Shown here piece after piece: positions 27,222 to 37,153 of a DNA stretch of 64,000 nt (positions are counted from its first letter, which is position 1; each line of letters begins with the position of its first letter). Where the stretch lies: NCBI RefSeq assembly GCF_000813825.1, contig NZ_JWTA01000015.1, forward strand, positions 62,001-126,000. Reading direction: 5' to 3'. This stretch comes from Chryseobacterium taiwanense (GTDB taxonomy: Bacteria > Bacteroidota > Bacteroidia > Flavobacteriales > Weeksellaceae). The notes beneath the pieces are model-generated. The model was given only the letters and a program-made list of their open reading frames with translations. It was not told the DNA's origin and searched no databases. The position numbers and the translations under genes were made by a program.

Positions 27222-27440
27222 AGTAAAAACAATATTTCTATCCGCATTACAATAGCAAAAGAAAGACCTTTTTCTTCAGCACACCTCTTCTACTTATTGA
27301 ATTTCCAAATAAATAAATGACAAAATTTTTTATAAAATTAAAAAACCGGTCTGTTTTGTCAAAATAAAAAAAGATAAATAACGTTTTTCGACAAAATTTC
27401 CGAAATTTATTACTGGCTTTTTATTTGACAGTCATTTAGT

Positions 27441-28208
27441 ATGTTCAAGAATATCATTCACAAAAAAGCAATCATATCCCCTCTACTTATGCTTTCAGCA
27501 ATGTGGCTGGGTTTTCTTTTGCAGGCAATGGGCTTTTTTACCAATTGTACAGGAGCCATCATTCCTCTTCTTCCGGAAGGCCTTGTTGGAGTTGTAACCT
27601 CTCCCCTCCTTCACGGTAATTTAGAACATATTGTAGGCAACTCTATACCTATTGCCATTCTAATGCTTTTATTATACCAGTTTTATCCTTTGGTAGCCAA
27701 TAAAGTTTTCTTTTTGGGATGGATTTCTACAGGGCTACTCCTTTGGATATTACCTCCTATTGATATTCTGACGGGAGATTATATGTATACCTGTACAATC
27801 GGAGCCAGTGGAGTTGTGTATGTCTTAGCTTTTTTCCTGTTTTTCAGCGGGGTATTTAAATGGAATGTGAAATTGCTTACCATTTCGCTTCTTGTGGTGC
27901 TTTACTACGGTAGTTTGGTTTGGGGAATGGTCCCGGAAGAATTATTCTATGAACTTCCGGAGCCAAGTAAAATCTCCTGGCAAGCCCATCTTTCCGGCGC
28001 TATTGTAGGGGTTATTCTTGCATATACTTTCAAACAGGTAGGTGACAAAAAAAAGAAATACATTTGGGAATTCCCTAATTATTACAATGAAAAAGACGAT
28101 AAGCTCTGGCAAGAATATAAAGAGAATCATCCAGAAGATTTTCTAGATTTACCTTACAAAAAAAATGACGATATCTGGGAACATTTGGAAGAAATCAGAA
28201 AAAAATAG
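27441..28208 (+). CDS. Rhomboid-family intramembrane serine protease
   Basis: 255 aa, about six helices. The catalytic serine motif is GASG (Ser 123) and the catalytic His lies in SWQAHLSGAIVG (His 183). The first-helix loop motif HGNLEHIVGNSIP fits the HxxxHxxxN pattern of rhomboids. It cleaves substrates within the membrane; targets here are unknown. The long C-terminal cytoplasmic tail is rich in aromatic and charged residues. dprA follows 37 bp downstream, perhaps co-transcribed. Confidence 0.9.
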   Translation: MFKNIIHKKAIISPLLMLSAMWLGFLLQAMGFFTNCTGAIIPLLPEGLVGVVTSPLLHGNLEHIVGNSIPIAILMLLLYQFYPLVANKVFFLGWISTGLLLWILPPIDILTGDYMYTCTIGASGVVYVLAFFLFFSGVFKWNVKLLTISLLVVLYYGSLVWGMVPEELFYELPEPSKISWQAHLSGAIVGVILAYTFKQVGDKKKKYIWEFPNYYNEKDDKLWQEYKENHPEDFLDLPYKKNDDIWEHLEEIRKK

Positions 28209-28245
28209 CGCATAATTCCTTACATTTGAATAAAATAACACACAA

Positions 28246-29355
28246 ATGTATACGGAAGAAAATCTTTTTTCTATCGCCCTTAGAGAATGCTCTCATATAG
28301 GCGACATTATTTTCCATAAACTTGTACGGACTTTCGGAAGTGCGGAAAATGTATGGAAAGCACCATCAAAAGACTTACAAAAAATATCGGGAATCGGGCG
28401 AAAAACAATCTCTGACATTGGCGATAAAAAACATCTCAAATTCGCTGAAAAAGAAATCATTTTTTGCGAAAACAATAATATTCAAATCCTTCTTCGCCAC
28501 CTGGATCAGCTTCCTTTTTTATTAAAAGAATGTGAAGATGCTCCTGCTATCCTTTATCAAAAAGGGAAAATTGATTCTAATTTATGTCCTGTAAGTATTG
28601 TAGGCACCCGTAAAATAACATCATATGGAAAAAGCTTTATAGAGACCTTTTTTGAAAATTCTAAAAAACATAAATTCATATCTGTAAGCGGATTAGCATT
28701 AGGTACCGACAAAGAAGTTCATGCAGAATCCATAAGGCAAAAAATCCCAACCATAGCGGTTCTTGCCCATGGTTTTCATACACTATATCCATCCAGTCAC
28801 AAAAATCTATCGGAAAAAATTTTATCGGAAGACGGAGCTATGATTACTGAATTTAATTCATCAAGGAAGCCAGACAGAGAAAATTTTATCCAGCGTAATC
28901 GCATTATTGCAGGAATATCTAACTCCACTATTGTTGTAGAAACTGCTTTTGGAGGAGGATCTGTAAGTACCGCAACTTTTGCAAACAATTACAACCGAGA
29001 TGTTTTTGCGCTTCCGGGAAAAATTACAGATAAATTCAGTCAGGGATGCAATCATCTCATTTTTCAGAATAAAGCGATTGCTATATCAACCATTCAGGAT
29101 TTGATTAATCAGATAGGTTTTAACAGCCCTAAAGAAAAAATAGAAGAATTATTTCCTCACTCAGAGACCGCAATACAACTTTCTGAAAATCAAGAATCAA
29201 TATACAATCTTATCATCAATCACCCTCAAATTTCTTTAGATGATTTAGCAGAAAAAATAGCTCTGCCTACCCATAAAATTTTGACAACAATTTTGGAGTT
29301 AGAACTTTTAGGGAAGGTAAAATCACTTTCCGGGAGACAATTTGTATCTATTTAA
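28246..29355 (+). CDS. dprA: DNA-processing protein DprA
   Basis: 369 aa. It loads RecA onto incoming single-stranded DNA during natural transformation. N-terminal SAM-like region with a helix-hairpin-helix (LQKISGIGRKTISDIG), central Rossmann-like domain (VSIVGTRKITSYGK, SVSGLALGTDKEVHAESIRQ, NRIIAGISNSTIVVETAFGG with the family Arg), and a C-terminal winged helix (ISLDDLAEKIALPTHKILTT). It appears intact, which contrasts with the interrupted comM at about 47 and 57.6 kb. Confidence 0.93.
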   Translation: MYTEENLFSIALRECSHIGDIIFHKLVRTFGSAENVWKAPSKDLQKISGIGRKTISDIGDKKHLKFAEKEIIFCENNNIQILLRHLDQLPFLLKECEDAPAILYQKGKIDSNLCPVSIVGTRKITSYGKSFIETFFENSKKHKFISVSGLALGTDKEVHAESIRQKIPTIAVLAHGFHTLYPSSHKNLSEKILSEDGAMITEFNSSRKPDRENFIQRNRIIAGISNSTIVVETAFGGGSVSTATFANNYNRDVFALPGKITDKFSQGCNHLIFQNKAIAISTIQDLINQIGFNSPKEKIEELFPHSETAIQLSENQESIYNLIINHPQISLDDLAEKIALPTHKILTTILELELLGKVKSLSGRQFVSI

Positions 29356-29488
29356 GATTTAATGATTTCTTAATATTGCATTATTTCAGACATAACATTT
29401 AATTTTTAATAAAATTTGAACATAAATTATCATTTTAATAATATTTCGACACATTATTATTAAATTTTTAACAATCTTCAAACAAGGT

Positions 29489-29519
29489 ATTGTGAATCTT
29501 GAAAAAAAAATTAAATTTG
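29489..29519 (+). promoter_or_regulatory. Promoter for gdhA
   Basis: ATTG at 29489-29492 (one mismatch to TTTG), a 19-nt spacer and TAAATTTG at 29512-29519, ending 26 bp before the gdhA start. Confidence 0.6.
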
Positions 29520-29545
29520 TTGGCAATAATATTCAACCTTAATAT

Positions 29546-30904
29546 ATGGAACAATATAATATTGACCAGAAAATCCAAGAGTTTATTGCTAAGATTGAGG
29601 CAAAAAACCCTAATGAACCAGAATTTTTACAAGCTGTAAAAGAAGTTGCAGTAACTGTAATTCCGTTTATTATGACTAAGAAGGAATATACAGGAATGAA
29701 GTTGCTTGAGAGAATGGCTGAAGCTGAAAGAGTAATCATTTTCAGAGTTCCATGGGTTGATGATAAAGGTGAAATTCAAGTAAACAGAGGTTTCAGAATT
29801 CAGATGAACTCTGCAATCGGACCATATAAAGGAGGAATCCGTTTTCACCCTACTGTAAACCTTTCAGTTCTTAAATTCTTAGCTTTCGAGCAGGTATTTA
29901 AAAACTCATTGACCACTCTACCAATGGGTGGAGGAAAAGGAGGTTCAGACTTCGATCCACAAGGGAAATCTGATATGGAAGTAATGCGTTTTTGCCAGGC
30001 TTTCATGACAGAAATGTGCAAGCACATTGGTCCTGAAACTGATGTTCCTGCAGGAGATATCGGTGTTGGAGCTAGAGAAATCGGATATTTATTCGGACAG
30101 TACAAAAAAATCAGAAACGAGTTTACCGGAGTACTTACAGGAAAAGGACTTGCTTACGGAGGTTCATTAATCCGTCCTGAAGCAACAGGGTACGGAGTGG
30201 TTTACTTCGCTGAGCAAATGCTTAAAACAATCGGACAGGATTTCAAAGATAAAACAGTAACGGTTTCAGGTTTCGGAAACGTAGCTTGGGGAGTTATCAA
30301 AAAAGTATCTGAACTAGGAGGAAAAGTAGTAACTATTTCCGGACCAGACGGATACATCTATGATAAAGACGGTATTGACGGAGAAAAAGTAGATTATTTA
30401 TTAGAGCTAAGAAATTCAGGAAACAACAGAGCTGAAGACTATGCTAAAAAATATCCATCTGCAGAATTCCACGCTGGAAAACGACCTTGGGAAGTGAAGT
30501 GTGATGTTGCTATCCCTTCTGCTACTCAAAACGAATTGGATCTTGAAGATGCTAAAATATTGGTAGGAAACGGATGCGTTTGTGTCACTGAAGCGGCGAA
30601 TATGCCTTCAACTTTGGATGCAATCAACTATTTCTTAGACAACAAAGTATTGTTCTCTCCAGGAAAGGCGTCTAACGCTGGTGGTGTTGCAACTTCAGGT
30701 CTTGAAATGACTCAAAACTCAATCCGTCTTAACTGGACTTCTGAGGAGGTAGATGCAAGATTGAAAGAAATCATGATCGGAATCCACAAAGCATGTAGAG
30801 ACTACGGAAAAGAGGAAGATGGCTATGTAAACTACGTAAAAGGTGCAAATATCGCCGGTTTCGTGAAAGTTGCAGAGGCAATGTTAGCTCAAGGAGTGGT
30901 ATAA
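29546..30904 (+). CDS. gdhA: NADP-type glutamate dehydrogenase
   Basis: 452 aa, the length of the hexameric NADP-dependent family. It interconverts 2-oxoglutarate plus ammonium and glutamate. Motifs: GPYKGGIRFHPTVN, the catalytic Lys in LPMGGGKGGSDFDP, PAGDIGVGAREIGYLFGQY, the dinucleotide fold VTVSGFGNVAWGVIKK, and NAGGVATSGLEMTQNS. It is a single gene with its own promoter and terminator. Confidence 0.96.
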   Translation: MEQYNIDQKIQEFIAKIEAKNPNEPEFLQAVKEVAVTVIPFIMTKKEYTGMKLLERMAEAERVIIFRVPWVDDKGEIQVNRGFRIQMNSAIGPYKGGIRFHPTVNLSVLKFLAFEQVFKNSLTTLPMGGGKGGSDFDPQGKSDMEVMRFCQAFMTEMCKHIGPETDVPAGDIGVGAREIGYLFGQYKKIRNEFTGVLTGKGLAYGGSLIRPEATGYGVVYFAEQMLKTIGQDFKDKTVTVSGFGNVAWGVIKKVSELGGKVVTISGPDGYIYDKDGIDGEKVDYLLELRNSGNNRAEDYAKKYPSAEFHAGKRPWEVKCDVAIPSATQNELDLEDAKILVGNGCVCVTEAANMPSTLDAINYFLDNKVLFSPGKASNAGGVATSGLEMTQNSIRLNWTSEEVDARLKEIMIGIHKACRDYGKEEDGYVNYVKGANIAGFVKVAEAMLAQGVV

Positions 30905-30911
30905 AAAATAT

Positions 30912-30937
30912 AAAGGTTGGGAAAATTTCCGACCTTT
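30912..30937 (+). terminator. Terminator after gdhA
   Basis: Stem AAAGGTTGG / CCGACCTTT (one G-T pair), 8-nt loop, followed by TTT. Confidence 0.85.
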
Positions 30938-30994
30938 TTTGATATAGCCTGTTCCCGGGATTATAAATGGGATAAAAGTAAAAAGTGAAAGGAG

Positions 30995-31021
30995 AAAGCG
31001 TTGAAATATTTTCAACGCTTT
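30995..31021 (-). terminator. Terminator after the cysteine-cluster gene
   Basis: Perfect 12-bp stem AAAGCGTTGAAA / TTTCAACGCTTT with a 3-nt loop, directly after the minus-strand stop codon at 31027. Confidence 0.85.
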
Positions 31022-31026
31022 TTTAT

Positions 31027-31515
31027 TTATTGCTTTATATTTTTCATCATGCTTTCTACAAATTCATAGGCAGCAGGACAAATAATTGTATTTTTCAGCA
31101 TCAGATTATTGATCTGGTAAATCTTTTTTCGATCTGTATGTGGGTATTCTCTGCACGCTTTTGGGCGCACTTCATAGATCGAACATGTGTTATCATCATT
31201 CAGAAAAAAGCAAGGAAGATTTTGCAGCACTTTGTCATTATCTTCATCTATTCGCAGAAATTTAGCTTCAAAATCAGCCGTTTTCATTCGAAGATGCTTG
31301 GCTATTCGTTCAATATCCTTTTCCGTATACAATGGCCCTGTTGTTTTGCAACAGTTTGCACATTGTAAACAGTCTATTTTTTCAAAAACTTCATCATGGG
31401 TATCCTGAACTATATAATCGAGATTTTTAGGCGGTTTTTTCTTTAATCCGTCTAGAAATTTCTTATGCTCTTTCTGCTTTTGTATAGCCTGCTTTTTATA
31501 AAAGTCTAAATTCAT
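31027..31515 (-). CDS. YkgJ-family cysteine cluster protein
   Basis: 162 aa. Cysteine pattern CLQCANCCKTTGPLY, then CFFLNDDNTCSIYEVRPKAC with REYP, typical of the CxxCxxxCC zinc/iron-chelating family (YkgJ, CxxCxxCC). Biochemical function is not established. The ATG overlaps the last base of the upstream K+ channel stop codon, so the two are translationally linked. Confidence 0.85.
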   Translation of the reverse strand: MNLDFYKKQAIQKQKEHKKFLDGLKKKPPKNLDYIVQDTHDEVFEKIDCLQCANCCKTTGPLYTEKDIERIAKHLRMKTADFEAKFLRIDEDNDKVLQNLPCFFLNDDNTCSIYEVRPKACREYPHTDRKKIYQINNLMLKNTIICPAAYEFVESMMKNIKQ

Positions 31516-32486
31516 TATTGCTGTACTTCCAATGTTGCAGGAAGTTCTGTTTTTTGATATTCGTTTATTTTATCGAGATCAAGAATAGTTGACTGGTTGT
31601 CTTTGCTCGGGGAATACATTGGAACAAATTTAGCTCCAAAAACAATTTCATCCGAAACATAAGAGGTCCTCTGAACCACCGTATTGGAAAACACTTCGTC
31701 GAATGCTCTCACCTGAACAATAATTTCAATATCCGTATTTTTAAAATCTTCTTCTGTAAAGCCATAAAATGGCGAATTTTCATCGATTTTATGAACAACC
31801 GTCCAGTTCAACGCCAATGTATTGATCTTGCTCATCTGGATCTCCAGTCGGTAAAAATTACTTTTCGGAACGCCATTTTCTATCACTTCAATTGCTGTTG
31901 AAACAATTACATCAGCATCCGTCAACGCATTATTTTTATAAGGAGCCAGCCTAAACATTAAAGCTGTTACATCCTGAAAAGGAGCAATAACAACATCATC
32001 TGAGAACCTTAAATAAGCTCTCGGTCTGGAAAATCTTCCGTAAAATAAACCTGTTGCAATCGCAAAGGTAAGCAATCCTAAAAATGCCTCAAAAGTAGCT
32101 ACCAAACTCGCCATAAAACCAACCGGCGCAATTCTTCCGTATCCAACCGTCGTAAAAGTCTGAGAACTGAAGAAAAAGACATCAATAAACTCATTCAGCG
32201 GATCACTTTTATCAATTCCTGTAAGATGCTCTACTCCAATCAGATAATATATAAAGGCAAAACATAGATTTACAACGATATAGGCAATTACCAAATAAGA
32301 CAGGAAACGGAATGATGACAAATTCAGCATGGTATGATACCAACTCAATTTGTTAAAAACATTCACGCCTTTCCTTTTGACGTTGGGAAAACCGTCTTTG
32401 TTGATAAACCTTCCGGAAGCATTGTTTCCAAAGCCGCTGTTCTCCGTATTTTTCTGGCGAATTTTTTGTCTGAACCCTCTTGCCAT
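31515..32486 (-). CDS. Inward-rectifier-type potassium channel (KirBac-like)
   Basis: 323 aa. First helix around residues 60-83, pore helix and selectivity filter TFTTVGYG (Val-Gly-Tyr-Gly at 114-117), second helix about 125-150 (VATFEAFLGLLTFAIATGLF). The C-terminal half is a cytoplasmic immunoglobulin-like domain typical of Kir channels: FSDDVVIAPFQDVTALMFRL, and WTVVHKIDENSPFYGFTEED. It passes K+ and is gated by cytoplasmic or membrane ligands. Basic disordered N-terminus. Confidence 0.92.
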   Translation of the reverse strand: MARGFRQKIRQKNTENSGFGNNASGRFINKDGFPNVKRKGVNVFNKLSWYHTMLNLSSFRFLSYLVIAYIVVNLCFAFIYYLIGVEHLTGIDKSDPLNEFIDVFFFSSQTFTTVGYGRIAPVGFMASLVATFEAFLGLLTFAIATGLFYGRFSRPRAYLRFSDDVVIAPFQDVTALMFRLAPYKNNALTDADVIVSTAIEVIENGVPKSNFYRLEIQMSKINTLALNWTVVHKIDENSPFYGFTEEDFKNTDIEIIVQVRAFDEVFSNTVVQRTSYVSDEIVFGAKFVPMYSPSKDNQSTILDLDKINEYQKTELPATLEVQQ

Positions 32487-32626
32487 TTTTTTAATTTAAT
32501 TTTGTTTGGCGACAACTTCATTAAAAGTTTCACCTCTCACATTCTGCAAAGATAAAATATTGTTTTCATGAAATTTATCAACTGTCCGAATGAATTTATG
32601 AATTGATTTTGAACTAAATTTGAATT

Positions 32627-33007
32627 ATGAAAAAATTGGAAACCCGCGAAGACATTGAACAGCTTGTCAACTCATTTTACACTAAAGTGATTAAAGATGA
32701 GAAGATTGCATCGTTTTTCACAGACATCGCAAAGGTAGATTGGGAACAACACCTTCCTAAAATGTACTCATTCTGGGAATCCATTCTTTTCGGACAAATG
32801 ACTTATAAAGGAAATCCGATGGGAGCCCACTTCCCTGTTAATGAAATCAAAGCCATGGAACAGGAGCATTTTGAACGCTGGCTTGAACTCTGGACACAAA
32901 CTATAGAAGAAAACTTTGCGGGAGAAAATGCTGATTTAGCGATTTACAAAGCTCAAAATATCGCAAAATTGATGGCTTTCAAAATGGAAATCGCCAGAAG
33001 GCTTTAA
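32627..33007 (+). CDS. Group III truncated haemoglobin
   Basis: 126 aa 2-over-2 globin. Visible family features: VNSFYTKVIKDEKIASFF at helix B/C, YSFWESILFGQMTYKGNPMG, and AHFPVNEIKAMEQEHFERWL, with His of HFP and the F-helix region that binds haem. Likely ligand binding or redox role with O2 or NO; group III roles are not well known. Single gene; it is convergent with the antiporter gene with 8 bp between stops. Confidence 0.9.
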   Translation: MKKLETREDIEQLVNSFYTKVIKDEKIASFFTDIAKVDWEQHLPKMYSFWESILFGQMTYKGNPMGAHFPVNEIKAMEQEHFERWLELWTQTIEENFAGENADLAIYKAQNIAKLMAFKMEIARRL

Positions 33008-33015
33008 CCATAACA

Positions 33016-34086
33016 TTAAGGAACAATTACCGTAAAGATATAAGCAGCAAGATTGACCAATAAAACCGTTCCGTAAAGAATATTGGTTTTTCCTCTGCTT
33101 AATGAAAGCATCACAATAAAGACTGACAAGGAAAGCAAGATAATGTCTTTTTTATCCAGTCCTAACACCAACGGAATATTGTACATGATACAAACTGTTG
33201 AAACCGCCGGAATGGTCAATCCTATACTTGCTAATGCAGATCCCAGAGCCAAATTCAAACTCGACTGAATCTGATTGCTTTTTGCCGCTCGAATCGCCGC
33301 AACTCCTTCGGGAAGTAAAACAACTGCAGCAATGATAACTCCGACTAAGGATTTTGGTGCTCCTAAACTTTGTACCATATTTTCAATGGAAGTAGACAAT
33401 CCTTTTGCCATCATCACAACGATCGCCAAACAAATCACAAGAAATACAAAACTGGCTAAGGTTTTAGCTAACGAAGGAATATAAAGCTCTGCAGGATGCT
33501 CTTCAGGAATAATGAAATAACTTCTGTGTCGTACCGTCTGTACCATTAAAAAGACCCCATAAATCACAAGACACGCAACCGAAACAAAAGCCAACTGAGC
33601 CTCATTATAAAACGGACCATTCACACTTGAGGTAAAATTAGGAAGCACCAAAGTGAGCACAAGAATGGAAACGATACTTACAAGATAGGTGGTAGCAGAA
33701 GTTCTGGCAAAAAACTGCTCATAGTATTTCACTCCTCCTACCAGAATACAAATCCCCAAAATACCATTCAGAATAAGCATTACCGCCGCAAAAACCGTAT
33801 CTCTCGCTAAAGTAATAGCCTGATCTCCTCCCGCAACCATTAACGAAATAATTAAAGCCACTTCAATAATCGTGATACAAAGCGCTAAAATAATGGTTCC
33901 GAAAGGCTCTCCTACTTTGTGTGCAACCACTTCCGCATGATGCACTGCAGAAAGAACACTTCCGATAAGCAAAACCCCTCCAATGATATCATACAACATC
34001 CCATGTCCCAACAATCCGGAAAAGTAATACCCAACCGCAAGAATCGGAAGAACATAAGTATAATGTAGTAATTCTTTTAGTTTCAT
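33016..34086 (-). CDS. Calcium/proton antiporter (CaCA family)
   Basis: 356 aa with about ten or eleven helices and two inverted repeats. Conserved acidic motifs of the CaCA family occur in both halves: HHAEVVAHKVGEPFGTII with an acidic helix (ITIIEVALIISLMV) in the first, and VLLPEGVAAIRAAKSNQIQS and NLALGSALASIGLTIP in the second. It resembles ChaA of Escherichia coli, exporting Ca2+ (or Na+/K+) in exchange for H+. Single gene. Confidence 0.85.
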   Translation of the reverse strand: MKLKELLHYTYVLPILAVGYYFSGLLGHGMLYDIIGGVLLIGSVLSAVHHAEVVAHKVGEPFGTIILALCITIIEVALIISLMVAGGDQAITLARDTVFAAVMLILNGILGICILVGGVKYYEQFFARTSATTYLVSIVSILVLTLVLPNFTSSVNGPFYNEAQLAFVSVACLVIYGVFLMVQTVRHRSYFIIPEEHPAELYIPSLAKTLASFVFLVICLAIVVMMAKGLSTSIENMVQSLGAPKSLVGVIIAAVVLLPEGVAAIRAAKSNQIQSSLNLALGSALASIGLTIPAVSTVCIMYNIPLVLGLDKKDIILLSLSVFIVMLSLSRGKTNILYGTVLLVNLAAYIFTVIVP

Positions 34087-34150
34087 AAGTGTCTACAAAA
34101 TACAAAAAAACTGCAGAATTTGAAATACTTCAATAAATTTTAATGTTGTT

Positions 34151-34480
34151 TTAATGACACCAAAGGTTAAAATCCTGAAAATCGGTCAGCATATGAAGTA
34201 AAAGACCAATACCTATGATTCTTATATTTCCTTTAAAAAATAGCATCAGAAAATACACTGCAATCGCGTAATAGGAATGCAAAAAGTGAAATCCTATACT
34301 TCCCCGGTTCGGATCGAAAATAGGATCTGCAAATAAATGATCCAAGTCTACCAACATGGTAGCCAAAAGAATCAGATATACTTTTTTCCAGTCTTTACGG
34401 TAGAAAACAAAGGCGATAATCCCCGGAAAAATCAGGTGTAAAAAGTAATGAGTTACCGTTTTCCAAAAGAAACAATCCAT
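34151..34480 (-). CDS. Small polytopic membrane protein (DUF6122-like)
   Basis: 109 aa with three or four hydrophobic helices and conserved His/Asp residues: HYFLHLIFPGIIAF, MLVDLDHLFADPIFDP, FHFLHSYYAI, and LLHMLTDFQDF. The HxxxH/DxDH pattern recalls membrane metal-dependent hydrolases of the YdjM kind, but no function is established. The start overlaps the alkD stop by one base. Confidence 0.7.
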   Translation of the reverse strand: MDCFFWKTVTHYFLHLIFPGIIAFVFYRKDWKKVYLILLATMLVDLDHLFADPIFDPNRGSIGFHFLHSYYAIAVYFLMLFFKGNIRIIGIGLLLHMLTDFQDFNLWCH

Positions 34481-35190
34481 CAGATTCTGCCTTTTAAATA
34501 GTCTTGTCTCAAGTCTTCATCGAGTTTTTCAATCGCGTATCGAAGACAGGTTCTAGGCATTTCTTTATAATATTGATTCAGATAATTGAGCAATTCCTGT
34601 TCATTTTTATTTCCCATTTCTCTCAACAGCCATCCGTTTGCTTTATGCATCAGATCATGAGAATACTTTAAATTCTGAGTTACAAATTCTTTTGTAAGCT
34701 CATAAAATCCTTTTTTCACGTAATGCATCGTTCCTACAACGGCAATTCTTTTATGCCACATTTCTTCGGAAGCCGCAAGCTTTCTCAACAATTCTTCTCG
34801 CTGATTTTCAAACGCATATCTGCCGAGAATTTTATAACAGCTTGAATCTACAAGATCCCAATTATTGACATATTTCAAATGGCTTAAATAAAAATCAATG
34901 ATCTCATCTTTTACCGCTTTATCTTTTGTTTTTTCAAATTTAGAAATCAACATAAACAAAGCCGTCAGTCTATGTTCGTGATATTTTGATGAAAGTAATG
35001 TACTTAAATCTTCTAGTGAAATCTTAGCATAATATTCTTTTGCTACCGATCTCTGATCCGGAACCGTTACGCCTAAAAACAGATCTCCTTCACCATATTC
35101 TCCTTTCCCGGTTTTGAAGAACTTTGGAAAGAATTCTGCTTTTTCAGGAATGGATAAGACCGCAAGAGCTTCTTGAATTTCTTTGACCAT
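34480..35190 (-). CDS. alkD: DNA alkylation repair protein, AlkD-like
   Basis: 236 aa built of HEAT-like helical repeats. Family residues include LFLGVTVPDQRSVAKEYY, HEHRLTALFMLISKFE, VNNWDLVDSSCYKILG with the catalytic Trp/Asp region, KANGWLLREMG, and PRTCLRYAIEKL. AlkD excises positively charged alkylated bases without base flipping. It lies between two transport genes and is probably coupled to the small membrane protein downstream. Confidence 0.9.
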   Translation of the reverse strand: MVKEIQEALAVLSIPEKAEFFPKFFKTGKGEYGEGDLFLGVTVPDQRSVAKEYYAKISLEDLSTLLSSKYHEHRLTALFMLISKFEKTKDKAVKDEIIDFYLSHLKYVNNWDLVDSSCYKILGRYAFENQREELLRKLAASEEMWHKRIAVVGTMHYVKKGFYELTKEFVTQNLKYSHDLMHKANGWLLREMGNKNEQELLNYLNQYYKEMPRTCLRYAIEKLDEDLRQDYLKGRI

Positions 35191-35213
35191 ATTACGTACT
35201 TATTTGCAATGCA

Positions 35214-36500
35214 TTAATGAGATTCATCTAAAGCAATACTTTCCTGCTCTTTTTCTTCAGACTCTATCTTTTTCGGATTCGCCACTTTTGCAATAGTAAG
35301 TCCCTGAACAATAATAGAAAAAACCACCACACAATAAGTTATACTTAAAATAATTTCGCTGTATTCACTTTTAGGAATAGACATCGCCAACGCAATGGAA
35401 ACTCCTCCACGAATTCCTCCCCAAACCAATACCTTTACCGTTTGCGGATTGAATCGGGTTCTCAAAGACATGAATTTTGTAGGTCCCCAAATGGAAATGA
35501 ATCTAGCAATCAAAACCACTACAATAGCAACCAATCCAGGAATCATAAAATGTTTCAGATCTTTGATCATTAAAAGCTCAAAACCGATAAATAAGAACAA
35601 TACGGCATTCAGAATTTCATCGATAAGCTCCCAAAACTTGATCAAATAATCTTGTGTTACGGATTTCATTTTAAATCTTACATTAAAATTCCCCATAAAT
35701 AATCCTGCTGCAACCATCGTTAAAGGTCCTGAAATATGCATTTGTCTTGCAATAAGATAACCACCCATTACCACAGAAAGTGTTACCAAAACAGAGATAA
35801 TATAGTCATCGACCTCTCTCATTAATCTGGAAGTCACCCAACCTAATAAAACTCCTAACAACAATCCACCTCCTGCTTCTTTCATCAATAAAAGTCCAAT
35901 ATTTTCAATCCCTAAATCGACTTCTTTTCCGACTGCTAATTGCAATACAACGGTAAAAACAACAACCGCCATACCATCGTTAAAAAGAGATTCTCCCGCC
36001 ACTTTAGTTTCTAATGACTTGGAAACATTTGCCTGTTTTAAAACACTTAAAACTGCCACAGGATCGGTAGGAGAAATCAAAGCTCCAAAAACCAAACAGT
36101 AGATGAATGGCATCTGTAATCCGACCAAAGGCAACAGATAAAACATTCCGAAACCGACGATAAATGTTGAAATTACCACTCCTGCCGTAGAAAATATCAC
36201 AACGGGACGCAATTGTTCTTTTAAATCATTGATATTGATATGAATTCCCCCTGCAAAAAGAAGGAAGTTAAGCATTGCCCCCATCAGAACTTCTGTGAAG
36301 TCAATACTGTTCATCAGGTTATTAAGATGTCCAAAAGTTCTAGGAAGAAAATTCTCTCCGAAAAGAACTAATATAATCGACACGACAATGGCAATTACCA
36401 TGATCCCAATCGTACTTGGGAGTTTAAGAAACCTGTAATTTAGGTATGCAAATATTGATGCTAAAACGATTAAAGCTGAAAATGAATAATATAACTCCAC
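35214..36500 (-). CDS. Sodium/proton antiporter, CPA1 (NhaP) family
   Basis: 428 aa with about twelve helices. The CPA1 signatures are present: LLFAGGIHI at helix 4, GALISPTDPVAVLSVLKQAN, and the ion-binding motif GESLFNDGMAVVVFTV with its ND pair. A short charged cytoplasmic tail ends the protein. It exchanges Na+ (or K+) for H+. It begins 26 bp after the DUF4919 gene. Confidence 0.92.
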   Translation of the reverse strand: MELYYSFSALIVLASIFAYLNYRFLKLPSTIGIMVIAIVVSIILVLFGENFLPRTFGHLNNLMNSIDFTEVLMGAMLNFLLFAGGIHININDLKEQLRPVVIFSTAGVVISTFIVGFGMFYLLPLVGLQMPFIYCLVFGALISPTDPVAVLSVLKQANVSKSLETKVAGESLFNDGMAVVVFTVVLQLAVGKEVDLGIENIGLLLMKEAGGGLLLGVLLGWVTSRLMREVDDYIISVLVTLSVVMGGYLIARQMHISGPLTMVAAGLFMGNFNVRFKMKSVTQDYLIKFWELIDEILNAVLFLFIGFELLMIKDLKHFMIPGLVAIVVVLIARFISIWGPTKFMSLRTRFNPQTVKVLVWGGIRGGVSIALAMSIPKSEYSEIILSITYCVVVFSIIVQGLTIAKVANPKKIESEEKEQESIALDESH

Positions 36501-36526
36501 TAAGCTGTTTTTTATAGATTTTTTAG

Positions 36527-37153
36527 TTAGTAGTCCAAATACAGGACTTTGATGTATACTTTATTGTCTTCTTTCTCCCAAATATCAAGCATTCCGTCTT
36601 TCATAGCTTTTGAACTTCGTGTGTAATCTAGTCCAATATTCAGCATGTTCAACAGAATATACTCATCACCAACAGAATTGACATTATAAGCAGTCTTTTC
36701 TGTTTTTCCGTCTCCTGAACTTCTTATCGCGTCTGCTAATACCCTAAACTGGCTCAAATGATACACGAAATTGTTCACATCCTGTATTGTATCATAAGAG
36801 CGAAGTAAAATCAGGAGTACATCCAAATTCGTAGGATCTTTGTAATAAAGGATTTTCCCATATTTAATACTGTTTTCCCAGTCTTTGCTTTTGAAAGCTT
36901 CTGTCAGGTTTTTAAAATCTTCATTTTCAGGAGAGACAACATCTTCGAAATTTCTTCCATAGTAAAGATGTTGCGCTTCTATTGTATCTAAAGATTTTGG
37001 CAGTCCTTTGAACTTGAAAATCAGTTTTTCGTAATTGTAAGGCGATTTGGAATCTTTCAAATTTTTCTCAATGCTCTTAAAATCAATCTTCAATTTCTGA
37101 CCGGTAGCCGAAATTGAAAATATGAAACTAAAAAGGAGAAAAATATATTTCAT
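36527..37153 (-). CDS. Exported DUF4919 protein
   Basis: 208 aa with a signal peptide (YIFLLFSFIFSISATGQ) and a mature part matching DUF4919: NYEKLIFKFKGLPKSLDTIE, QHLYYGRNF, WENSIKYGKILYYKDPTNLD, and SVGDEYILLNML. The function is not known; TPR-like helices are likely. The ATG overlaps the hflX stop by one base. Confidence 0.7.
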   Translation of the reverse strand: MKYIFLLFSFIFSISATGQKLKIDFKSIEKNLKDSKSPYNYEKLIFKFKGLPKSLDTIEAQHLYYGRNFEDVVSPENEDFKNLTEAFKSKDWENSIKYGKILYYKDPTNLDVLLILLRSYDTIQDVNNFVYHLSQFRVLADAIRSSGDGKTEKTAYNVNSVGDEYILLNMLNIGLDYTRSSKAMKDGMLDIWEKEDNKVYIKVLYLDY